A DNA stretch of 64,000 bases from JACKBJ01 sp964549495. Its GTDB lineage: Bacteria; Chloroflexota; Anaerolineae; Epilineales; Epilineaceae. The stretch spans positions 25,293-89,292 of the forward strand of contig CAZJWJ010000005.1 of NCBI GenBank assembly GCA_964549495.1, given 5' to 3'. Positions 43,063 to 52,329 of the stretch are shown here, piece by piece. The notes below the pieces were generated by a model. That model searched no databases and was not told the origin of the DNA. It was given only the letters and a program-made list of their open reading frames with translations. Position numbers and translations under genes: made by a program. How positions within the stretch are numbered: the first letter of the stretch is position 1; each line of letters opens with the position of its first letter.

Positions 43063-46000
43063 TCAGCGATCGGGCACGCCGTTGCCCGCCCAGCAGACGA
43101 AGATCGAGGAGACCGGACAACCGCGGGCGGTATCGGACGGATCGTTGGGATCGGAGCCCTTCTCGATCTCGCAGCGGTCGTGCGCACCATCCAGGTCGCT
43201 GTCCCACATGAGCGGGCGGGTGTCGTAGAGTCGCACCTCGTCGCCGTCGCTCAGCCCGTCGTCGTCCGAGTCGCGGTCGATGGGGCTGGTCAGGTGGACT
43301 TCCAGCTCCTCGCGGCTGACCAGACCGTCGCGGTCCTCGTCGATGTCGGGGTCGACGCGATGATAGCTCCAGCGCTCGCCGCCGAACTCGACGTTGTAGA
43401 CGTTGCGGATACCGCCCGGTGCGAGTTCCAACTCGAAGCGGCCCAGCGGCGGCTGCGGGAAGCCGCGGAAGACGAAGCGCTGGTTGCTGATACGCTCGAC
43501 TTCGGTGGCCGGCCGACCATCCACCAACAGATCATCGGCGCTGACACCACTGACCGGCTGATCGAACTCGACGGTGAAGCTGGGCAGGTCGGCCAGGAAG
43601 CGGTAGAGCCGGAAGGGCTCCTGGTAGACCACGTAGGGGGGCCGCTCCTGGTCGTCCAGGCCGTCCGGCAGCGCGGGCATGCGCTGGTCGTTGGGATCGA
43701 TGCGGTCGAACAGCGCAGCGGCGAAGACGCCCATCCGCTCCTGGGAGATGATGTCGACGAAGCCGTGCCAGCGCCAGAAGACCGGATCGCGGGGCGAGAA
43801 CTGCGGGTTGAGCATGTCGCCGCCGATCGCCGTGTGCACCGCATTGTGCCAGGGATGCGTGGTGGCGCAGCCCAGGAGCCGGCGGTTGGCCGGGTAGTCG
43901 CGCAAGTTGCGTTCGCCGCCCCGGCTCGTGTCACAGGGCAGGCTGTTGCCTGGCCGCGTGAGCACGCCGTTGAGGGTGAACCAGCTGGGCTTGAACTGTA
44001 GCGTGTAGTTGGGATTGCGAGCCGCGTGGTCGATCTCGACGCCGTTGGGAATGGAGGTGCCCGAATCCCAGATACCCAGCGGCGGGTAGCCGAACTCGTT
44101 GCGCCAGCTGTTGAAGCGGTTGAGGTACTGACGGTGGAAGTCGAAGAAGAGCGTCCCGTCGTAGCTCCAGCCGGCGAAGGGATACTGGGCATGCCAGAGG
44201 GTATGCTCGGTCAGGATGGCCGTCTGGTGGTTGCCGGTGTAAAAGTCTTCGGCTTGCCGGCTCAGGTTGTTGTTGTTGCGCTCGACGTTGAGCACGTGCT
44301 CGGTGCTGCACTGGCCGGCCTGCGTCGTCACCGTCACCGATACCCGCCGCGGCTGCGGCCCGGCGTTCTGCGGATGCCGCTGGTTGGGCAGCGGCTTCCA
44401 GTAGAAGGCGATGCTCTGGGATTGGTAGTCGGCCGGCGTCATCGGGGTCACCGACCAGGACTGCTGGGTCCGCTCGTAGTAGTCGCGGATGACCTCGCCC
44501 TCGACGGACCACTGGTAGCCCAGCACCTGACCACCGCCGGAGACCGCGACACCGAATTGGGCCAGCTCGCCCACGTTCATCAGCGAGGGACGTGGCGAGA
44601 TCAGGGCCGAGCAGACCGGGGGCGGCGGCGGAGAGGGCGGTGTCTGGGTCGGCGCGCCGGCCGTCGGGCTGGGCCCATCGGTCGGCGTGGCCGTCGGCAC
44701 CGCCACGGTGGCCGTGGCGCTGGCCGGCGTGGGAGAGGGCCAGACCGGCGTCTGGGTCGGCCAACCGGGCGTCGGCGTCGGGAAGCAGGGATCCTTGCCC
44801 GGCTGGCACTGGGTCGGCTTGTTGCCGAAGTAGATCTCCGGCGGCTGCTCGCCCGGGTAGCATTGCAGATCCAGCGCGACCGAGGCCGGCCGCGTCGGCT
44901 GCCAGCCGTCGCGCTGCTCCTCGGTGACGTAGTAGCGGCCGGCCGTGCTGACCACGAACTCGAAGCGACCATTGGCATCGGTGTAGCCGCCGTAGCTCTC
45001 GGGACCGGTGAGGGTCACCCCCCAGCCGGGGATGGGCGGCTCGTCGCCGGGAATCCAAGGCGTGGCCGGATTGCCTTCCCAGATGCCGTTGCCGTTCTTG
45101 TCCTCGAACTTGTAGCCCACGATACGCGAGCCGCCGGCCGCCACGCGGAAGCTGCATTCGTTGCGGATCAACTCGTAGCCAACCTGGGCCGTGAGGCGAA
45201 GGGTCTCGTAGCCGACCGGGGGCAGCACCCGCGCACCGCCCAGATCGAGCTCCTGGCCAACCGGGACGTTGCGGCTGAAGATCACCCGGGTCTGGCCTCC
45301 CGGCATGATATCGTCGATGCGGGCTGCCGCCTGGCTGGCTCCCTGTCCGTCCACGCGCAGGCGCAGCGCGATGGGATCGCCGACGAAGTAGAGCGGGTTC
45401 TCCTGGGTCTCCAGGCATCCGCGGTCGGTGCGTACGTATCCGCTGGCCGGCAGGCCGCCGGTCTGGGTGCTGCCGTAGAGTGGGATGCTGACCAGGGGCT
45501 GGTTACCGGCATTGCAGCGCAGGAGCAAGAAGTCCTGGTGGCTGCCGCTGCCGGTGGGCGAGAAGCCCAAGTCCACCACCTGGCTCTGCCCGGGCGCAAG
45601 CTGCGTGCCCTCCAGTCCGACGGTGTTCAATCGGAAGGCGGAGCCGCCGCCACCCTGGATGGCCAAGCTGTTGAGCAGAAGCGGCGCCTGACCGTCGTTG
45701 CGGATGGTCACCCGAGCCGTGGCCGAAGCGCCTTGGGCCACATTGCCGAAGTCGACCGACAGCGGAGCGACCGAGACGGTCGGCCCCTCGGCCGACTCCA
45801 AGCGATAGCTACAGCTGGCGCTGGCCGCGGGCTGATTGGCCCCCGGCGCGAAGACGCTCAGATGCAGTTCGGCCTTGCCCAGCTCTTGTCCTGCGTCCAC
45901 CTCGAAGCCGAAGGCCTGCGAACCGGGAACGCGGCGCCGCTCGAGCAGCGACTGGCTTCCCCCGCCGCCGCGCCGCTCGAGGCTGACGTCGGCCTCCGCC

Positions 46001-47148
46001 AGGCCGGTCACCTCGAAGAAGACCTGGACGGTCTCGCCCGGTTGGTAGACCGCGACATCCACGCCACAGCCCCGATCGGTCTGCAATCGCGCGCCGGCGG
46101 TCGTGTCCGTTCCACCGGGGCGCAGGCCGAAGTGGACCTCGACGATCCGACCGGCCTGCATCTCGAGATCGACGCGCGGCGGTGGGGTCGCGACCCAACC
46201 GGCACGCTGCCCGAGCTCGAAGCTGTGGCTGCCCGCTGCGAGCCCCCGATGCTCGAAGCGCCCGTGGGCATCGCTCCGTGCCGCCGTCCCGCCGAGGTGC
46301 TCGACATCCCAGCCGTCAAGGCCCGGCTCGCCGCTGTCCCGCTGCCCGTCCCCGTCGCGGTCTTCGAAGACGAAGCCGACCACGTGCGCGCTGTCGGCCG
46401 GCAGCACATGGATGCGCAGGCGCACCGTAGCGCTGGCGACCACGCCACCCTCGTCCGCCAGGCGCTCGGCGCGGAGCGCGATCTCGATGGGCGTCCCCGG
46501 CACGGTGACTTGATCTGCGCTGGGAGCAAAGTCCAATCGCCCATCGGCGCCGCCAATGCCCTGTACCGGGCCCGGCTCGGCCTGCCCTTGGCCACCTAGC
46601 CGATTCAGGCTCATGTTGGATACCAGCCCGACCGGCGTGATGCGAACCTCTACGTCGGTGACCACCTCCGGATCGACCGCACGAGCGCGGAAACGCTGCG
46701 AGAAGCTCGAACCGACCAACATCGAGCAGTCGAGGGTGGCATCGGCCAGCCCCTCGAGGCGCGTGCAGCCGGCGACCGCATCGCTATAGATCTCGACGCC
46801 CGCATTCTGCAGTCGCCCCAAGGGGACATCGCTCGGGCTGGCGGTATGGGTCGAATCCCCCCCGGACATGCTGCCTACAGCACGCAGGATGGCCCTGGAG
46901 CGCTCGACCGCGGGTTCCTCGGCCAGGGGCACCAACTGTGCACCGGCGGCCACGATCTCGGCGGCATCGCCGACGGGACGGTTCCCCGAGCGACCGTCCG
47001 TGGAAGCTCGCCCCGGCACGGGGTCCGTGTCGGCTGCCGAGACCGAATCCGGCAGATGTTTCGAGGTCTTCGGCGAGATCGCAACCGCAAGGATCAGCAG
47101 CAGTGAAATGGCCGGCAGGGGCCGTCCAAGGCGTTTCATCGATCGCAT
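43063..47148 (-). CDS. modular secreted protein with a tyrosinase-like domain
   Basis: About 1361 residues from the ATG at 47148 (GGAGGAG upstream). Order: signal peptide; N-terminal region; SdrD-B/prealbumin-like module (about 253-330, FVFEDRDGDGQRDSGEPG); choice-of-anchor D/ASPM-SPD-2-like module (about 454-560, VDFGNVAQGASATARVTI); second SdrD-like module (about 674-770); Pro/Thr linker (about 790-840). The tyrosinase/di-copper domain is at about 960-1135, with FFDFHRQYLNRF near CuA and HPWHNAVHTAIGGDM and DPVFWRWHGFVD forming CuB; one of the two usual adjacent His is Trp. It ends in Ca-binding TSP3/EF-like repeats (DEDRDGLVSREE, DRDSDDDGLSDGDE). Likely a surface or secreted copper oxidase, perhaps a crosslinker. 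Activity unproven. Confidence 0.82.
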   Translation of the reverse strand: MRSMKRLGRPLPAISLLLILAVAISPKTSKHLPDSVSAADTDPVPGRASTDGRSGNRPVGDAAEIVAAGAQLVPLAEEPAVERSRAILRAVGSMSGGDSTHTASPSDVPLGRLQNAGVEIYSDAVAGCTRLEGLADATLDCSMLVGSSFSQRFRARAVDPEVVTDVEVRITPVGLVSNMSLNRLGGQGQAEPGPVQGIGGADGRLDFAPSADQVTVPGTPIEIALRAERLADEGGVVASATVRLRIHVLPADSAHVVGFVFEDRDGDGQRDSGEPGLDGWDVEHLGGTAARSDAHGRFEHRGLAAGSHSFELGQRAGWVATPPPRVDLEMQAGRIVEVHFGLRPGGTDTTAGARLQTDRGCGVDVAVYQPGETVQVFFEVTGLAEADVSLERRGGGGSQSLLERRRVPGSQAFGFEVDAGQELGKAELHLSVFAPGANQPAASASCSYRLESAEGPTVSVAPLSVDFGNVAQGASATARVTIRNDGQAPLLLNSLAIQGGGGSAFRLNTVGLEGTQLAPGQSQVVDLGFSPTGSGSHQDFLLLRCNAGNQPLVSIPLYGSTQTGGLPASGYVRTDRGCLETQENPLYFVGDPIALRLRVDGQGASQAAARIDDIMPGGQTRVIFSRNVPVGQELDLGGARVLPPVGYETLRLTAQVGYELIRNECSFRVAAGGSRIVGYKFEDKNGNGIWEGNPATPWIPGDEPPIPGWGVTLTGPESYGGYTDANGRFEFVVSTAGRYYVTEEQRDGWQPTRPASVALDLQCYPGEQPPEIYFGNKPTQCQPGKDPCFPTPTPGWPTQTPVWPSPTPASATATVAVPTATPTDGPSPTAGAPTQTPPSPPPPPVCSALISPRPSLMNVGELAQFGVAVSGGGQVLGYQWSVEGEVIRDYYERTQQSWSVTPMTPADYQSQSIAFYWKPLPNQRHPQNAGPQPRRVSVTVTTQAGQCSTEHVLNVERNNNNLSRQAEDFYTGNHQTAILTEHTLWHAQYPFAGWSYDGTLFFDFHRQYLNRFNSWRNEFGYPPLGIWDSGTSIPNGVEIDHAARNPNYTLQFKPSWFTLNGVLTRPGNSLPCDTSRGGERNLRDYPANRRLLGCATTHPWHNAVHTAIGGDMLNPQFSPRDPVFWRWHGFVDIISQERMGVFAAALFDRIDPNDQRMPALPDGLDDQERPPYVVYQEPFRLYRFLADLPSFTVEFDQPVSGVSADDLLVDGRPATEVERISNQRFVFRGFPQPPLGRFELELAPGGIRNVYNVEFGGERWSYHRVDPDIDEDRDGLVSREELEVHLTSPIDRDSDDDGLSDGDEVRLYDTRPLMWDSDLDGAHDRCEIEKGSDPNDPSDTARGCPVSSIFVCWAGNGVPDR

Positions 47149-47452
47149 CGCTCGTCTTCTCCTCCGCGCGGGTCGCTTCGCGGATCGAAGCGCTGCCCGT
47201 CCATCGTCCAATGCCCCCGCCGGATCTCGACGCGTCCGGGCGGGCAGGTCCCCCACCAGGAAAACTCCCGGACTCGACATCGACGGATCTCGGCACCGCT
47301 TAACGGTACTCGAGGCGCCGCGTTACGCCATGCCGATCGGCACGAAACTTGGACCCGACCGCGTTGACCCCGTCCCAAGGCGCCCGTAGACTGCCGTCAC
47401 CGGCCCGCGTGCCGGCGATCGATTGTCCTAGCCCTGGGAGTCTCGCGCCACC
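47149..47452. other. 304-bp intergenic between divergent tyrosinase-like and ctaM genes
   Basis: The left part holds the ribosome site of the minus-strand tyrosinase-like gene. The right part holds the ctaM promoter at 47364-47392. Short shadow frames cross it but none has coding character or a ribosome site. I see no RNA gene and no clear promoter for the tyrosinase-like gene. Confidence 0.5.
47364..47392 (+). promoter_or_regulatory. sigma70-type promoter for ctaM
   Basis: TTGACC (47364-47369) and TAGACT (47387-47392), 17-bp spacer. The start codon at 47453 gives a leader of about 55 bases. The same -10 sequence, TAGACT, is used before the haem-sensor gene at 55720. Confidence 0.6.
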
Positions 47453-47878
47453 ATGTCCTTGGAAGATCTCACCCTCATCAGCACCTCCTGCATCGTGCTC
47501 AGCGGACTATCGCTGCTGGCCGGCTGGTACTTCATCCGCGTCCGGCGCGACATCCGCTGGCATCGACGCGCGATGCTGTCGGCCACGACGATGGCCGGCC
47601 TGTTCCTGGTCGCCTACGTCACCCGCTGGTCGCTCTACGGTTCCAAGCCCTTTGCCGGCGAAGGCGCATGGCGCGTCTTCTACCTGGCCAACCTGTTGCC
47701 GCACATCGTGCTGGCCATCGCGGTCGGCCCCATGGCACTGAGGCTGATCTACTTGGCTACCCGCAAGCTGGACTTCGCGGCGCACAAGCGCCTGGCCCGG
47801 ATCACCCTGCCCATCTGGCTCTACGTGGCCGCCAGCGGTTGGCTGATCTACTTCTTGCTCTACGAGATGCAGTTCTGA
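47453..47878 (+). CDS. ctaM: DUF420 membrane protein, CtaM-like cytochrome oxidase assembly factor
   Basis: 141 residues, four transmembrane helices. The DUF420 pattern is visible: STSCIVLSGLSLLAGWYFIR, RWHRRAMLSATTMAGLFLVAYVTR, LANLLPHIVLAIAVGPMALR and AHKRLARITLPIWLYVAASG, with His residues in helices 2 and 3. The Bacillus/Staphylococcus member CtaM helps activate haem-copper cytochrome oxidases. That function is established for firmicutes and inferred here. A single-gene unit with its own promoter; its last bases overlap the convergent epimerase gene. Confidence 0.88.
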   Translation: MSLEDLTLISTSCIVLSGLSLLAGWYFIRVRRDIRWHRRAMLSATTMAGLFLVAYVTRWSLYGSKPFAGEGAWRVFYLANLLPHIVLAIAVGPMALRLIYLATRKLDFAAHKRLARITLPIWLYVAASGWLIYFLLYEMQF

Positions 47879-48897
47879 GAGCCGGCCGGCGGAACCCAGC
47901 CCTGCCGGCGATACCACGCGACGAGCCGAGCAAGGCATTGATCCGCCCCGCGGTAGTCCAGGCCGAGCTCCGATCGAGCGCGGCCTCCATCGTAGACCGC
48001 GGCCTGGCGCAGGTTGCGTGCCGTCTCCGGGCAGAGCCTCGCATCCCGACCGGTCAGCCGAGCGCCGAGCAGGGCCAATCGGGCCGCGGCGGGCAGCACC
48101 GAGGCGGGCAGATAGCGGACCGAGAGCGGGTGACCGAGCGCCCCTTCCAAGCCCGCGACCAGCCGGCGCATGTCGAGCTGGAAGCCCGAGAGCAGATAGC
48201 GCCGACCCGGCCGGCCTCGTTCGGCGGCCAGCCGGTGCCCCCGAGCACAGTCCTCGATATCGATCATGTCCAGCCGGCCTTCGACCAGCCAGGTCAAGCG
48301 ACCCCGGGCCAGGTCCAGCAGCAGGCGCCCCGTTCCCTCTCGTCGCCCGGGCCCATGCACCGAGGAAGGGTTGACGACCACCCGTTCGACGGCGGTGTGC
48401 TCGCTGAGCAAGGCCAGTTCGGCCTCGTGCTTCGAGCGCTCGTAATCCGTCAGGTAATGGCCTCGATGCGGGCTGTCCTCCCGTCCGACGCTTCCCCGCT
48501 CCTCGCCGATGGTCACCGCCGAGGAGGTGTGGACCAGACGCTCCACGCCGGCGGCTTCGGCCGCGCGAAGGACGTTCAGGCTGCCCCGCACGTTGATCCG
48601 GAACAGTGGGCTCGGATCGCGCAGGCAATAGGCGTTGAGTCCGGCCACGTGGAAGACGAAGCGGCAGCCGTCAGCCGCATGACGCAGCGCATCCGGGTCG
48701 AAGAGGTGCCCGTATACGGGTCGCGCCCCGATCGATCGGACGCGATCGGCGGCGACCTGGCTGCGGGCCAGCCCGCGCACCTGCCAGCCTTCCTCGAGCA
48801 GGTGGACCACCAGGGCCCGGCCGACGGCGCCAGAGGCACCGGTCACCAAGACCAGCGGCGCTTCACCGGCCTGTCGATCCGACCCGTCCTCCGTCAT
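47860..48897 (-). CDS. NAD(P)-dependent epimerase/dehydratase (extended SDR)
   Basis: 345 residues from the ATG at 48897 with GGAGAGG upstream. Rossmann signature VLVTGASGAVGRALVVHL, NAD-binding HLFDPDALRHAADGCRFVFHVAG, catalytic Ser in HTSSAVTIG and YxxxK (DYERSKHEAE), and VVNPSSVHGPG. The order and length resemble dihydroflavonol-4-reductase/HpnA-type sugar or sterol-like SDR enzymes. Substrate unknown. It lies 49 bases upstream of pgsA on the same strand but transcribed after it, and overlaps ctaM convergently by 19 bases. Confidence 0.85.
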   Translation of the reverse strand: MTEDGSDRQAGEAPLVLVTGASGAVGRALVVHLLEEGWQVRGLARSQVAADRVRSIGARPVYGHLFDPDALRHAADGCRFVFHVAGLNAYCLRDPSPLFRINVRGSLNVLRAAEAAGVERLVHTSSAVTIGEERGSVGREDSPHRGHYLTDYERSKHEAELALLSEHTAVERVVVNPSSVHGPGRREGTGRLLLDLARGRLTWLVEGRLDMIDIEDCARGHRLAAERGRPGRRYLLSGFQLDMRRLVAGLEGALGHPLSVRYLPASVLPAAARLALLGARLTGRDARLCPETARNLRQAAVYDGGRARSELGLDYRGADQCLARLVAWYRRQGWVPPAGSQNCIS

Positions 48898-48946
48898 CGC
48901 CTCTCCGAGCGCAGGCTCGGCCAACGAACCGAGGCGCGCGCTGTCC

Positions 48947-49534
48947 TCACGCCTCTCCGGCCTCGGGATGCGCCTGCCAGAATCCGCGGAAGTAATCCCA
49001 GCCCGACAGCAGGGCGGCCAGCGCGGCCAGCCACATCACCCATTCGTCGAGGAAGAGACCGTAGAACTCGATCGGCAGGCGGGCGATGGCCATCGGGATG
49101 GCGATGAACTGCAGCGTGGCCTTGGTCTTGCCCCAGATCGAGGGCCCGATGAAGGTGCCGTCCATGGCAGCCAAGCCGCGCAGGCCCATCACCACCAGCT
49201 CGCGGGCGATGATGATGAAAGCGGCCCAAGCCGAGGCCCGGCCCACCGCGACCAAGGCGATGAGCAGGCCGCTGACCAGGAGCTTGTCGGCCGTCGTGTC
49301 CAGGAAAGCGCCGAGCAGCGAGGTCGTGTCCCAGCGCCGGGCCAAGTAGCCGTCCAAGAGGTCGGTGATCGAGGCCAGGACGGCCAGGATGGTGGCGGCC
49401 GCGATCATCATGCTCGGATCCTGCGGCGCGTCCAGCCCGGACAGCTGCCCGTCGGCGGCCAGGATCAGGGAGATGACCACCGGGATCAAGAGGATCCGCA
49501 ATAGGACCAGGGCATTGGGCACGCGACGGCGCAT
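48947..49534 (-). CDS. pgsA: CDP-diacylglycerol-glycerol-3-phosphate 3-phosphatidyltransferase
   Basis: 195 residues from the ATG at 49534 with GGAGGGAGG upstream. The CDP-alcohol phosphotransferase motif D-G-x2-A-R-x8-G-x3-D-x3-D is complete in DLLDGYLARRWDTTS followed by LLGAFLDTTADKLL. Membrane helices surround it and the N-terminus NALVLLRILLIPVV is typical of PgsA. It makes phosphatidylglycerol phosphate, a step in phosphatidylglycerol and cardiolipin synthesis at the inner membrane. Downstream of hppA and upstream of the epimerase gene. Secure as a family member; PgsA rather than PssA is based on the N-terminus. Confidence 0.93.
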   Translation of the reverse strand: MRRRVPNALVLLRILLIPVVISLILAADGQLSGLDAPQDPSMMIAAATILAVLASITDLLDGYLARRWDTTSLLGAFLDTTADKLLVSGLLIALVAVGRASAWAAFIIIARELVVMGLRGLAAMDGTFIGPSIWGKTKATLQFIAIPMAIARLPIEFYGLFLDEWVMWLAALAALLSGWDYFRGFWQAHPEAGEA

Positions 49535-49563
49535 GGATCCTCCCTCCATCCTTGGGGGCTGGG

Positions 49564-49604
49564 CGTCCGGCGGCCCGCTCGCAAGGCGGGCGGGCCGCCG
49601 GACG
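49564..49604 (-). terminator. 15-bp perfect hairpin after hppA
   Basis: Arms 49564-49578 and 49590-49604 pair perfectly around an 11-base loop. It lies 32 bases after the hppA stop codon and before pgsA, both on the minus strand. No T-tract. Confidence 0.6.
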
Positions 49605-49635
49605 ATTCCCGATTCGAAGCGACGCGGCTGGGTCG

Positions 49636-51912
<2,277 letters not shown>

Positions 51913-52329
51913 TCGGGTTCCCCCCATAGTGGTTGTCGGGTTCTCGCGCCCGGGTGGGCACGCTTTCGGTGCTCGCCACCGGCCGGGCCCGAATGCGGCC
52001 GGCCGGGATCGCGGGCGCCGGTCGGCCTGCGATCTGCCGACATGGCGCGGCCGACCAAGCGCCCATCCCTGAGCGCAATGGCCGGCACGATCCGGCGGAT
52101 TGTATGCCGCCGCCCACGGGCTGTCAACGACCCATCCTGGATCCTCTCGTGCGTGTCCGGTCCGGCTCGGAGCCGGTAGATCGCGGCGATGGGAGATGGA
52201 TTGTCAGCCCGCCCTCCACGTGGCAGCCTTGAGCCCGTCGTCCGGCATACGAGGCGTCCACGTTCCCGCCTCATCGCGCACCTGGATGCTCGTAGCGGGC
52301 GACCTCGCGCCGCCCCATCGCCAAGGAGA
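51913..52329. other. 417-bp intergenic between divergent hppA and glycosidase genes
   Basis: Contains the hppA promoter (52099-52127, minus) and a roughly 185-base GC-rich hppA leader. For the plus-strand glycosidase only the AAGGAG site at 52323-52328 is clear; it is too close to the ATG at 52330, so a GTG six bases later may be used. Nothing else with coding character. Confidence 0.5.
52099..52127 (-). promoter_or_regulatory. sigma70-type promoter for hppA
   Basis: Minus-strand TTGACA (52122-52127) and TACAAT (52099-52104) with a 17-bp spacer, close to consensus. The ATG at 51912 gives a leader of about 180 bases, long enough to carry regulation. Confidence 0.78.

Noticed and set aside
44026..46599. 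857-residue plus-strand frame opposite the tyrosinase-like gene
   Set aside because: Antisense shadow; no motifs and no ribosome site.
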